From assembly GCF_036226925.1 (NCBI RefSeq), contig NZ_CP109031.1, positions 3,906,001 to 3,970,000 of the forward strand: a stretch of 64,000 nucleotides of DNA, in the 5' to 3' direction. The notes beneath the pieces are model-generated. The model was given only the letters and a program-made list of their open reading frames with translations, was not told the origin of the DNA and did not search any database. How positions within the stretch are numbered: the first letter of the stretch is position 1; each line of letters opens with the position of its first letter. Positions 47,868 through 55,694 of the stretch are shown here, piece by piece. Both the position numbers and the translations under genes were made by a program. The stretch is from Streptomyces sp. NBC_00659. Its GTDB lineage: Bacteria; Actinomycetota; Actinomycetes; Streptomycetales; Streptomycetaceae.

Positions 47868-49247
47868 TCACACCTCGGCGTAGCTGAGCTGGGCCTTCGC
47901 CTCGGCGGTGGCACTCGCGCGGGCCGGGGCGGCCGGGCGGCGAAGGTATACGACCCAGGTGACCGCGAAGGCCGCCGCGTAGAAGGCGAGGAACGTGACG
48001 AAGGCGCCGGTGCCGGAGCCGGAGTCGAGGAACGACTGGCGGAAGGCGAGGTTGATGCCGACACCGCCGAGCGCGCCCACGGCACCGATGAGCCCCATGG
48101 CCGCGCCGGACAGGCGCCGTCCGTGGCGGGCGGCCTCCTCCCCTTCGAGCCCCGCTTCCAGGGCCTTCCTCTGGAAGATGCCGGGAATCATCTTGTACGT
48201 CGACCCGTTGCCGAGCCCGCTGAGCACGAAGAGCACCACGAAGACCGAGACGAAGAGCGCCAGCGACTTCTCACTGCTGGCGTAGACCAGGACCCCGGTC
48301 GCCGCGGCCATGGCGACGAAGTTCCAGAGCGTGATCCTGGCGCCGCCGTAGCGGTCGGCGAGCCGGCCGCCGACGGGCCGGATCAGCGAACCGAGCAGCG
48401 GGCCGATGAAGGTGAGGTAGGCGGCCTGGAGCGGCGTACGCCCGAACTGGACCTGGAGCACCTGTCCGAACGCGAAGGCGTAGCCGATGAACGACCCGAA
48501 GGTGCCGATGTAGAGGAACGACATGATCCAGGTGTGCGCGTCCTTCGCGGCGTCCAGGGCGGCGCCGGTGTCGTTCTTCACGGAGGTGATGTTGTCCATG
48601 AAGAGGCCGGCGAGGACGGCGGCCACGACGATGAGCGGGATGTAGATCCCGAGGAGCAGCCGGGGCCCGCCGCTCGCCCCGATGATGGCGAGCGCCACGA
48701 GCTGGATGACGGGGACGCCGATGTTGCCGCCGCCCGCGTTGAGGCCGAGCGCCCAGCCCTTCTTCCGCAGCGGGAAGAAGGCGTTGATGTTGGTCATGCT
48801 GGAGGCGAAGTTGCCGCCGCCGACACCGGCCAGCAGACCCACCACGAGGAACGTGTCGAACGAGGTGCCCGGCTCCATCACGACGAACGCGGCGACGGTC
48901 GGCACGAGCAGCAGAGCCGCGGACACGATCGTCCAGTTCCGGCCACCGAAGAGCGCGACGGCGAAGGTGTAGGGGACCCGCACCACCGCGCCCACCAGCG
49001 TCACCATCGAGGTGAGCAGGAACTTGTCGGCCGGGGTGAGCCCGTACTCGGGTCCCATGAACAGGACCAGCACCGACCACATGGTCCAGACGGAGAACCC
49101 GATGTGCTCGGACAGTACGGAGAAGAGCAGGTTGCGCCGGGCGACCTTCTCGCCCTTCTCCGCCCAGAAGACCTCGTCCTCCGGGTCCCACTCCTCGATC
49201 CAGCGACCGCCCCGCGCGGGGGCCGTACTCGTGTCTGGGGCAGTCAT
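47868..49247 (-). CDS. narK: nitrate/nitrite MFS transporter NarK
   Basis: 459 residues from ATG 49247, twelve TM helices. The nitrate signature region is present twice: GGGNFASSMTNINAFFPLRKKGWALGLNAGGGNIG after TM4-5, and a divergent glycine-rich copy SGLGNGSTYKMIPGIF in the second half. It moves nitrate or nitrite across the membrane, likely nitrite export or nitrate/nitrite exchange. Two GAAAC boxes upstream fit GlnR control, and NnaR is next door. Confidence 0.94.
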   Translation of the reverse strand: MTAPDTSTAPARGGRWIEEWDPEDEVFWAEKGEKVARRNLLFSVLSEHIGFSVWTMWSVLVLFMGPEYGLTPADKFLLTSMVTLVGAVVRVPYTFAVALFGGRNWTIVSAALLLVPTVAAFVVMEPGTSFDTFLVVGLLAGVGGGNFASSMTNINAFFPLRKKGWALGLNAGGGNIGVPVIQLVALAIIGASGGPRLLLGIYIPLIVVAAVLAGLFMDNITSVKNDTGAALDAAKDAHTWIMSFLYIGTFGSFIGYAFAFGQVLQVQFGRTPLQAAYLTFIGPLLGSLIRPVGGRLADRYGGARITLWNFVAMAAATGVLVYASSEKSLALFVSVFVVLFVLSGLGNGSTYKMIPGIFQRKALEAGLEGEEAARHGRRLSGAAMGLIGAVGALGGVGINLAFRQSFLDSGSGTGAFVTFLAFYAAAFAVTWVVYLRRPAAPARASATAEAKAQLSYAEV

Positions 49248-49286
49248 GTCACGCCTCCATTGGTTCTCCGGGCTTACTGGCCTGCT

Positions 49287-49326
49287 GTTTCCCGAAGGTA
49301 GGGAGGGCTCGTTTCCGCGCTGTGCC
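49287..49326 (-). promoter_or_regulatory. GlnR-like double box upstream of narK
   Basis: On the minus strand the DNA reads GGCAC-n6-GAAAC, an 8-nt gap, then CCTAC-n6-GAAAC, 40-80 bp before the narK ATG. GlnR sites in Streptomyces are gTnAC-n6-GaAAC units. Here the two GAAAC boxes are 24 rather than 22 bp apart and the a-boxes are imperfect. Confidence 0.5.
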
Positions 49327-49484
49327 TGTGAGTGACCTGAAGGGAACGTTGCTCTCACCCGGCCCCGGAGCCCGCGGTGAGGACGGGCCCGGGACACGGT
49401 GAGGCTGCAGGGCGTGCTCGCCCGCCGGGCGGGTACGGGCGTACGGCGGGCTCGTCAGGCGTACGGCGGGCTCGTCCGGGTCCG

Positions 49485-49940
49485 TCAGACGGCCGCGTTG
49501 TGGTACGAGGTGATGGCCCAGGTCGCTTCGGCGGGATCGCGGACGAGCACCCAGGTCGCCCGGTGCTGCCGGCCGGCGGGCACCTCGCTCTCCCCGGCCA
49601 GGAGAATCCCGGCCTCGCTGACCACGACGGCGGTGCCGGAGCGCGGGAAGCGGATCCGCCGGGGCTCGTCGAGCGGCCGGGATCCCTTCAGCGGTCCCTC
49701 GAACGCGGCCGCGATGTAGGCGCGGATCTCCTCCCGCCCGTCGTTGAAGACGCCCGGCATCACGACGGTCGCGTCCTCCGTGTAGAGAGCGGCGAACGCG
49801 TCGGCGTCGTAGTCGGCCCAGGCGGAGTAGAGACGGTCGAGGACGCTGCGGATGTCCTGGATGTCGTCGGTGGTGGTGCTGGTGCTGGTGCTGGTGCTGG
49901 TGCTGGTGCTGGTGCTGGTGCTGGTGCTGGTGCTGGTCAT
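49485..49940 (-). CDS. SnoaL-like (SgcJ/EcaC type) small protein with Thr-Ser repeat N-terminus
   Basis: 151 residues. The N-tail is ten Thr-Ser dipeptides from a pure hexanucleotide repeat. A 125-residue NTF2/SnoaL fold follows: IRSVLDRLYSAWADYDADAFAALYTEDATVVMPG...REEIRAYIAAAFEGPLKGSR...TWVLVRDPAEATWAITSYHN. Such proteins bind small hydrophobic ligands or act as cyclases/hydrolases. It is divergent from an ECF sigma gene that itself ends in a SnoaL-like domain, so it may be a target or partner. Confidence 0.85.
   Translation of the reverse strand: MTSTSTSTSTSTSTSTSTSTSTTTDDIQDIRSVLDRLYSAWADYDADAFAALYTEDATVVMPGVFNDGREEIRAYIAAAFEGPLKGSRPLDEPRRIRFPRSGTAVVVSEAGILLAGESEVPAGRQHRATWVLVRDPAEATWAITSYHNAAV
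49875..49937. repeat. hexanucleotide microsatellite, ten GGTGCT units
   Basis: Ten perfect 6-bp units within the coding start of the SnoaL-like gene. Copy-number change would alter the Thr-Ser tail without shifting frame. Confidence 0.9.
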
Positions 49941-50116
49941 GATGGTTCCTTCTCCTCGAACGGGTTCGGCGCCGGTATGTACCTCCGCGCCACCCGGAAG
50001 TCATCGGTGCCGGGACGATGAGTCGGGGCGGGTTCGGAGGTAGGTACCGGTGACGGACGGGACCCGACGAGCAGGGCCCCGTGGAGCCGGACCCCGACGC
50101 AGCCGAGGAGCAGACC

Positions 50117-51187
50117 ATGGAGACGCGGGACGACGGGCGCCTCGACGGGGACGGCGAGCCCTTCGACGGGGACGGCGAGCGATTCGACGGGAACGACGGG
50201 CGCGACGACTTCGAGAAGCGGACGGCGCCCTATCGCCGCGAGCTGCTGGCCCACTGCTACCGGATGCTCGGTTCGGTGCACGAGGCCGAGGATCTGGTGC
50301 AGGAGACGATGCTCCGGGCCTGGCTCGCCTACGGCCGTTACGACGCCGGCCGCGCGTCCCTGCGCACCTGGCTGTACCGCATCGCCACCAACAGATGCCT
50401 CACCGCGCTGCGCGGCCGCACCCGCAGGCCCCTGCCGTCGGGCCTGGTGGGCGCGCTGGAGGATCCGGGTGCGCCGATGACGCTGGGGGCGGAGGTTCCG
50501 TGGCTCGAACCGTTCCCGGACCAGGGCGCGACCGGGCCCGTCCCCGGCGCCGGGGCCGCGGCCGGGGATCCCGCGGGCGTGGTCGTCGCCCGGGGCAGTC
50601 TGCGCCTCGCACTGATCGCCGCGATGCAGTTGCTGCCCCCACGCCAGCGGGTCGTCCTCATCCTGCGCGACGTACTGGCCTGGCCGGCGGCCGAGGTGGC
50701 CGAAGCCCTCGGCACGTCGACGGCCTCCGTGAACAGCGCGCTCCAACGGGCCCGCGCACGACTCGGCGAGGCCGGTCTGACGGAGGACGAGGTGACGGAA
50801 CCACCGGGCCAGGAGCAGCGCGCGGTGATCGACCGCTATCTGCGCGCCTTCGAGGACGCCGACCTCGACGCCCTGCGCGCCCTGCTCGCCCAGGACGTCG
50901 TCCTGGAGATGCCCCCGGTGCTCAACTGGTACGTCGGCCCGGACGCCTATGTCGCCTTCATCGCCCGCGTCTTCGCGATGCGCGGCACGGACTGGCGCCT
51001 GCGCCCCACCACGGCGAACGGCCAGCCCGCGCTGGCGGCCTACGTCCGCGCCCCCGGCGACGACACCCACCGCCTGCACACCCTCCAGGTCTTCACGGCG
51101 GACCAGGGCGCGGTGAGTCACACGGTGGTCTTCCAACTCCCCACGGTCTTCACGGCGTTCGGGCTGGCGGAGGTGTGGGAGGGATAG
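50117..51187 (+). CDS. ECF sigma factor with C-terminal SnoaL-like domain (SigG/ECF56-like)
   Basis: 356 residues from ATG 50117, which has GAGGAG 6 nt upstream (GTG 50081 is the alternative). Region 2 is YRRELLAHCYRMLGSVHEAEDLVQETMLRAWLAYGRYDAGRASLRTWLYRIATNRCLTALR. A long linker precedes region 4 (QLLPPRQRVVLILRDVLAWPAAEVAEALGTSTASVNSALQRARARL). The last ~120 residues are an NTF2/SnoaL-like fold (VIDRYLRAFEDADLDALRALLAQDVVLEMPPVLNWYVG...). In this class the fused domain, not a separate anti-sigma factor, regulates activity; indeed none is adjacent. Confidence 0.9.
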   Translation: METRDDGRLDGDGEPFDGDGERFDGNDGRDDFEKRTAPYRRELLAHCYRMLGSVHEAEDLVQETMLRAWLAYGRYDAGRASLRTWLYRIATNRCLTALRGRTRRPLPSGLVGALEDPGAPMTLGAEVPWLEPFPDQGATGPVPGAGAAAGDPAGVVVARGSLRLALIAAMQLLPPRQRVVLILRDVLAWPAAEVAEALGTSTASVNSALQRARARLGEAGLTEDEVTEPPGQEQRAVIDRYLRAFEDADLDALRALLAQDVVLEMPPVLNWYVGPDAYVAFIARVFAMRGTDWRLRPTTANGQPALAAYVRAPGDDTHRLHTLQVFTADQGAVSHTVVFQLPTVFTAFGLAEVWEG

Positions 51188-51210
51188 CCGCGTCGGGGCT
51201 GGACCGAGGG

Positions 51211-52155
51211 CTACCGGGGTGGTTGCGGCTGCGACTGTGGTGGTACGGGTCCGGGCTGGGCGGCATACGGGTTGGCGGGCCCGCCCGGGGCGGGGACGGG
51301 AGGCTGCTGAGCATAGGGACCGGGGGCCTGCGGAGGCTGACCGCCGTAGAGGGCCTGGCCCGGGTACGGGGCCTGCGGTGCCTGAGCCGGGTAGGGGGTC
51401 TGGCCCGCGTGCGGGGCCTGGGGAGCTTGACCGGCATACGGGGGCTGGGCGGCCTGCGGAACCTGACCGCCGTACGGCGCCTGGCCCGGGTAAGGAGCCT
51501 GCGGAGCTTGACCGGCGTACGGGGAGTAGGGGCCGTACGGGCCGGTGGGCCGGCCGGCGTACCCCGCCGTCGGCGGCAGATACCGCACCCGCCCGCCCTC
51601 CTCCGTCACGGGCGCGAACCCGGCTGCCCCCAGCAACGCCGCGAACTTGGCGTTCCGCTTGCGCGTGAGGACGAGACCGACGCCGAGGACCACCATCATC
51701 ACGGCCCACAGGACGCCCGCCACCGTGAAAGCGACCGAGTCGCCGCCCGCCCGCACCCCGAGGACGACGCACCCGACGCTGAGACCGATCCCCGCGTACG
51801 CCATCCGCTTCTCGGCGTTCTTGCCGGTGAGGTCGAAGTTGATGCGGGCCTTGAGGAGTTCCAGGGCGTCGGGGACGACGGGCGGCAACGAGACCCCGTC
51901 GCCGGCTTTCGGGTACTGCGCCCAGTTCTGCGCGGCGCGCGCCTGAGCTTGTGGGCCGGGGTCGGGCACGATGAGCATCGTGAGCGCGTTGTTGCGGCCG
52001 GCGCCCTGACGCACGTCCGCGTACTCGTAGCCGAACTGCTGGGCGATGAAGGCGAGTCGGGCCAGTTTCTTCACGGAGGCCATAGGGCTCGTGAGCTGCA
52101 CCGCCTGGCCCTGGGCCATCAGCCGGAACATCTTCCGGATCTGCCGTCTACTCAC
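51211..52155 (-). CDS. two-TM protein with Pro/Gln/Tyr-rich repeat tail
   Basis: 314 residues from GTG 52155. The N-terminal ~120 residues are a soluble alpha/beta part (MFRLMAQGQAVQLTSPMASVKKLARLAFIAQQFGYEYADVRQG). Two TM helices follow (MAYAGIGLSVGCVVLGV; FTVAGVLWAVMMVVLGVGLVL), then ~110 residues built from QAPQAPYPGQAPYGG-like units. Function unknown. It overlaps the truncated B stub upstream as GTGA, so it is now the last gene of the lipoprotein array's transcript. Confidence 0.75.
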   Translation of the reverse strand: MSRRQIRKMFRLMAQGQAVQLTSPMASVKKLARLAFIAQQFGYEYADVRQGAGRNNALTMLIVPDPGPQAQARAAQNWAQYPKAGDGVSLPPVVPDALELLKARINFDLTGKNAEKRMAYAGIGLSVGCVVLGVRAGGDSVAFTVAGVLWAVMMVVLGVGLVLTRKRNAKFAALLGAAGFAPVTEEGGRVRYLPPTAGYAGRPTGPYGPYSPYAGQAPQAPYPGQAPYGGQVPQAAQPPYAGQAPQAPHAGQTPYPAQAPQAPYPGQALYGGQPPQAPGPYAQQPPVPAPGGPANPYAAQPGPVPPQSQPQPPR

Positions 52156-52388
52156 GTGACCCCCAACTCCCCGCCGGACCCGCCCGACCCGTTCTTCGAA
52201 CGATCGAACACAACAGCACCGGCTGTGGCGGTGACCTTCTGATCGCCCTTACCGCCGTTCACCTGCGTCTCGGAACCAGAACCCTTGCCGCCCGGGACGA
52301 AGTCCGCCCAAGCGCCCGGGGCGCTTCCGACCACCAGAACGCCCGCCGGCAGAGCGGCACGAACGGTGTTCCTCGCTACGGCCGGCAC
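52152..52388 (-). CDS. truncated module-B secreted protein (78 aa stub)
   Basis: Starts at GTG 52388, 13 nt inside the end of lipoprotein A1, exactly as in the other modules. It has its own signal peptide (VPAVARNTVRAALPAGVLVVGSAPGAWA) and then the conserved B segment TATAGAVVFDRSKNGSGG, after which it stops. Full-length B proteins here are 348 residues. About 50 bp around the conserved segment are identical to B1 although the signal peptides differ, a sign of recombination. It may still be secreted, or simply act as a coupling leader for the next gene. Confidence 0.75.
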   Translation of the reverse strand: MPAVARNTVRAALPAGVLVVGSAPGAWADFVPGGKGSGSETQVNGGKGDQKVTATAGAVVFDRSKNGSGGSGGELGVT

Positions 52389-53032
52389 CGAGCCGCCCCC
52401 CTGGTGGAAATGATCTGCGATGTCTGCCAAACACCTTCAGAGCTCTTGTCCAAGCGTGTGTTGTAAAGGACGTAGCTGTTCTTGGTGGCCGGGGTCTTGT
52501 TGACCTTGTTGGTCTTCTTGTCCTTGGCGTAGCCCTTGCTCTCGTCCGCACAGAACGTGAGTGAGGCCGAGGTCTTGCCGTTGAGGGTCACGGTCCGGTC
52601 GTAGTACCGCGCCTCACCCGTGAGGGTCGAACCCGCGTCCTTGAACTGATTGATCCAGGTCAACGCGGCTTCGAGAGCCTTGCCGGTGTTGTAGTACCCG
52701 AGCGCCTCGCCCTTGGGGTCCGTCCCGGTGATCGCCGCGTCAACGGCCCGCATCCGCTCCGCGCTGTCGGCCAGGACGGCGTCCTTGGTGTCGTCGCCGG
52801 TCTTGGATCCTTCGAAGGTCAGCGTGAGATCCGACGGCAGCTCGATCTTCGGCCGGCCCGTCGACTGCGTCGCGCCGGCGCCGGGTGAGGACGACGCCTT
52901 GTCGCCGGTGTCCGCGCCGGCAATCTTGTCGTTGGCCTTCGGCTTGTCACCACCCCCACCGCACGCGGTCAAAAACAGCGCGGCTGACGCTCCGACAGCG
53001 GCGGTGGCAAGCAGGCGGAAACGGCGGTTCAC
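52376..53032 (-). CDS. module-A lipoprotein, copy 1
   Basis: 218 residues from GTG 53032 with a Shine-Dalgarno-like GGAG upstream region shared by the copies. The signal peptide ends in lipobox LTAC (Cys24), followed by GGGGDKPKANDKIAGADTG and a linker to IELPSDL. From about residue 63 the sequence diverges from the other copies (TLTFEGSKTGDDTKDAVLADSAERMRAVDAAITGTDPKG), then returns to family landmarks: RYYDRTV, SASLTFCADESKGY, YVLYNTRL, GVWQTSQIISTRGAARCRP. The internal Cys and the C-terminal Cys may form a disulfide. Surface-anchored; function unknown. Confidence 0.85.
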   Translation of the reverse strand: MNRRFRLLATAAVGASAALFLTACGGGGDKPKANDKIAGADTGDKASSSPGAGATQSTGRPKIELPSDLTLTFEGSKTGDDTKDAVLADSAERMRAVDAAITGTDPKGEALGYYNTGKALEAALTWINQFKDAGSTLTGEARYYDRTVTLNGKTSASLTFCADESKGYAKDKKTNKVNKTPATKNSYVLYNTRLDKSSEGVWQTSQIISTRGAARCRP

Positions 53033-53164
53033 GGCAGACTCCAGTGCGGCATGAGGTTCGGAAGGGCACCAACACGCTAACGGGGGCCTGTGCGACAACA
53101 CCACAGCAAATGGTGCCAACCGAGTAACAGCCGTTACCCATAAAGGCCTATAGCGTGGCCAACC
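53033..53164 (-). repeat. conserved upstream block of module-A genes (copy before A1)
   Basis: 131-bp block directly upstream of A1. I find only two differences from the block before A3 (56339-56469). The block before A2 (55118-55240) is close for ~120 bp and then replaced by B-remnant DNA. Conserved elements include CGCTATAGGCC and GTAACGGCTGTTACTCGG (minus strand). The latter contains GTAACGGCTGTTAC, an imperfect dyad. It is presumably the promoter. Confidence 0.75.
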
Positions 53165-53234
53165 GGCCCTCCCCGAACGTCGATTGAATGAGAGCCACCA
53201 GGACCACAGTTCACCGAGTTACTGTCCGCAAAGC

Positions 53235-53395
53235 CCTGGGCCCGTCGAAGTCGGCCATCGTCGCGATCTGACGGAGAACCGCCCTGCACCGCTCACGCCG
53301 TCCGACAACGGTGGCACTCAACGTGAACACGGCCGACCGCCTGCAGTCCGGATGCGGCAGACGAACGCGGAACTGGACCAAGGGTGTCCGAGGAA
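53235..53395 (-). pseudogene. remnant of gene C (C-terminal ~50 codons)
   Basis: The minus strand reads VQFRVRLPHPDCRRSAVFTLSATVVG and FDGP, colinear with the end of intact gene C (VQFRAHLPHPDCRRLAVFTLSTTAVD; FDNP). It joins, at ~53395-53426, a short copy of the DNA that follows B2 (CTCAGGGA-CTCCG). So a larger B-to-C segment was deleted here. Confidence 0.85.
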
Positions 53396-53426
53396 GGGAC
53401 CTCAGGGACTCCGTGGACAGGCCTAC

Positions 53427-54473
53427 TCAGCGGTTGATGGACTGGATCTCCTGCACGACGACGTCCTGGTCGGCCCCGAAGGTGCCGTCCGGCAGTTTCT
53501 GCGCCTGGGTCACACCGGTGCCCGTCCAGTGGATCCGCCAGGTGATGGTGGCCCTCAGCTTGAACGAACCGTCGCCCGACGAACGCAGGTACTTCACCCC
53601 ACAGGGCGGCGTCTCCTTGGCCTTGCCCTTCGCATACGCCTCACCGATGTGATCGCCCGCGATCTCACAGACCCCCGACGCGGGATACGTTTGCGCATCC
53701 GCCGTACCAGGCTCGATCCTCAACGAAAGCGGCTCCGCGGTCGTCGTGGCGGTCACATTCAGCAGCGGAACCGACGCCGTCACCGACACCGGCTTGAACT
53801 TCGCCGCGTCCAGCCACGCCCACGTCGGCAGATTCACCTTCGTCGTCCCCGCCGGAGCCAGATCCACCTTCGTCGACGGCACCCGTATCTCCGCGTAGGC
53901 GAGCTGCGCCAGCATCTCCGGCGTGATCGCCTCCGGAATGTCCGCCGGGGGAGCCTCGCCCTTGTCCACCCAGAAGATGTCCTTGGTGCACTTCAGCGCA
54001 CCCGGGTCACCCTCACGGCCTTCCGTGACGTACGAGTCCCACCAGTAGCCCTGGTCGGTCTTGTCCTTGTTGAAATCCTTGGCCAAGCCACCGTTGACGT
54101 ACTTGTCACGCTGCGTCTGGTCCCAGTCGGAACCGGTGGACCCGGCGTTCCAGATGGGCTCCAGGTACTTCTGCAACTCGTCCGGCGTGTACCTCGGAGC
54201 GTAATAACAGGCGGGCGGAGTCCAGTTACCGGACGAGGAGGTCACCGCACCGGAGGAACCACCCGACCCGTTCTTCGAACGATCGAACACAACAGCACCG
54301 GCTGTGGCGGTGAGGTTGCCCTTGCCGTCCGAGTCACCCGATGCATTGGAGCCTGATCCGTTGGTGCTGCCACCATGCCCATATCCCGCGAAGGCTTGGG
54401 TCGAACCGATAATCACCGCAGCACAGGCTATGACGGCAACTGCTGCGGACTTCCGCTGCTTCAGGACTGGCAT
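53427..54473 (-). CDS. module-B secreted protein, copy 1 (intact)
   Basis: 348 residues from ATG 54473, overlapping the end of A2 by 13 nt; GGGGGAG lies 6 nt before the ATG. Signal peptide MPVLKQRKSAAVAVIACAAVIIGSTQAFA, a Gly/Ser linker, then ATAGAVVFDRSKNGSGG, WTPPACYYAPRYTPDELQKYLEPIW, GYWWDSYVTEGREGDPGALKCTKDIFWVDKGEAPP, ITPEMLAQLAYAEIRVPSTKVDLAP, and a beta-rich C-terminal half ending ITWRIHWTGTG...VVVQEIQSINR. Four cysteines in the mature part. Same length as B2. I recognise it only as a Streptomyces secreted family without known activity. Confidence 0.87.
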   Translation of the reverse strand: MPVLKQRKSAAVAVIACAAVIIGSTQAFAGYGHGGSTNGSGSNASGDSDGKGNLTATAGAVVFDRSKNGSGGSSGAVTSSSGNWTPPACYYAPRYTPDELQKYLEPIWNAGSTGSDWDQTQRDKYVNGGLAKDFNKDKTDQGYWWDSYVTEGREGDPGALKCTKDIFWVDKGEAPPADIPEAITPEMLAQLAYAEIRVPSTKVDLAPAGTTKVNLPTWAWLDAAKFKPVSVTASVPLLNVTATTTAEPLSLRIEPGTADAQTYPASGVCEIAGDHIGEAYAKGKAKETPPCGVKYLRSSGDGSFKLRATITWRIHWTGTGVTQAQKLPDGTFGADQDVVVQEIQSINR

Positions 54474-55117
54474 GCGATGCTCCCCCGCTGCGATGTCAGC
54501 TTCTCCGTGACCCAAACACCTTGCTTGTTGACCCGAAGAAGGCTGCTGTAGAGGACGTAGTTGTCCTTCGACTTCGAAGTCACCTCCGTCTTGCCCGTCT
54601 TCAAGCTCTTGTTGTACGCCTTGTTCTGGTCTTCACAGTAGACAAAGGCTGCCGTTCCATCAGAGTTGATCGCCACCTTCGAGTTGTAGTAACGCTTCGC
54701 CCCGGTGATGCGGTCCTTGTAGTCCACGAACTCCTGAATGAACTTCTGACTCCCGGCTGCTGCCGTGCCCTCGGAGTAAAAGCGGTAAGCCTTGTGCAGC
54801 GGGTTCTGTACGGCAATCGCCATGTCCACGGCCTTGATGAACTGCTCGCTGTCGCTCAGCACCGCATCCTTGTCTTTGTCGCCCGTCTTGGGCCACTCGA
54901 AGGTGTAGGTGAGATCCGACGGCAGCTCGATCTTCGGCCGGCCCGTCGACTGCGTCGCGCCGGCGCTGGGCGAGGCCGACGCCTTGTCGCCGGTGTCCGC
55001 GCCGACGATCTTGTCGTTGGCCTTCGGCTTGTCACCACCCCCGCCGCATGCGGTCAAAAGCAGCGCGGCTGACGCTCCGACAGCGGCTGTGGCAAGCAGG
55101 CGGGAACGGCGGTTCAC
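54461..55117 (-). CDS. module-A lipoprotein, copy 2
   Basis: 218 residues from GTG 55117, preceded by AGGAG. The N-terminus is the shared block (NRRSRLLATAAVGASAALLLTAC, lipobox LTAC). The mature domain differs from A1: YTFEWPKTGDKDKDAVLSDSEQFIKAVDMAIAVQNPLHKAYRFYSEG, then KRYYNSKVAINSDGTAAFVYCEDQNKAYNK, YVLYSSLL, GVWVTEKLTSQRGSIACQS. It overlaps B1 by 13 nt. Its upstream block is truncated by the deleted B copy, so transcription may depend on read-through from A3. Confidence 0.85.
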   Translation of the reverse strand: MNRRSRLLATAAVGASAALLLTACGGGGDKPKANDKIVGADTGDKASASPSAGATQSTGRPKIELPSDLTYTFEWPKTGDKDKDAVLSDSEQFIKAVDMAIAVQNPLHKAYRFYSEGTAAAGSQKFIQEFVDYKDRITGAKRYYNSKVAINSDGTAAFVYCEDQNKAYNKSLKTGKTEVTSKSKDNYVLYSSLLRVNKQGVWVTEKLTSQRGSIACQS

Positions 55118-55240
55118 GGCAGACTCCTGTGCGGCATGAGGTTCGGAAGGGCACCAACACGCTAGCGGGGGACTGTGCGACAACACCACAGCAAATGGTG
55201 CCAACCGAGTAACAGCCGTTACCCATAGAGGCCCACAGCA

Positions 55241-55694
55241 CGCCGATGCCCGTCCAGTGGATCTTCCAGCTGATGCGCCCTTCGCGTACGCCTCACCGAT
55301 GTGATCGCCCGCGATCTCACAGACCCCCGACGCGGGATACGTCGGCGCGTCCGCCGTACCAGGCTCGATCCAGATGGGCTCCAGGTACTTCTGCAGCTCG
55401 TCCGGCGTGTACTTCGGAACGTAATGGCAGGCGGGTGGAGTCCAGTCACCGGACGAGGAGGTCACCGGACCGGAGGAATCGCCCGACCCGCTCTTCGGAC
55501 GATCGAACACGACAGCACCGGCTGTGGCAGAGAAGTTTCCCTTGCTGTCACTGTCCACCGGAGCGGTGCGTACCGCCAGGCTTCTGGCTGCCGTTGCCGA
55601 AGTCGTCGTCGGCAGCCGCGGAGTTGGCGTTGACCAAGAGAAGTATCGCAGTCGCGGAGCCGCTCACAGCACCGCACCAGTTCACGGCCGACAT
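55241..55694 (-). pseudogene. module-B pseudogene, internally deleted and frameshifted
   Basis: Starts at ATG 55694, 13 nt inside A3's end, with signal MSAVNWCGAVSGSATAILLL, but the frame stops after ~48 codons. One base off, the B sequence resumes (DSDSKGNFSATAGAVVFDRPKSG...LQKYLEPIW). It then jumps to IEPGTADAPTYPASGVCEIAGDHIGEAYAKG, an in-frame loss of 144 residues relative to B1, with a GGA microhomology at the join. A second deletion then fuses to ISWKIHWTGIG in another frame. It ends at the upstream block of A2. Confidence 0.88.

Noticed and set aside
51150..51780. Plus-strand frames through the Pro/Gln-rich tail region as coding
   Set aside because: They are shadows of the repeat tail of the minus-strand two-TM protein and continue out of frame from the ECF sigma gene.
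54461..55558. Single 365-codon frame joining a B-type N-terminus to lipoprotein A2 as a natural fusion
   Set aside because: The lipoprotein has its own Shine-Dalgarno, GTG start and signal peptide at 55117. The upstream part is a deleted B pseudogene whose frame happens to stay open into A2.
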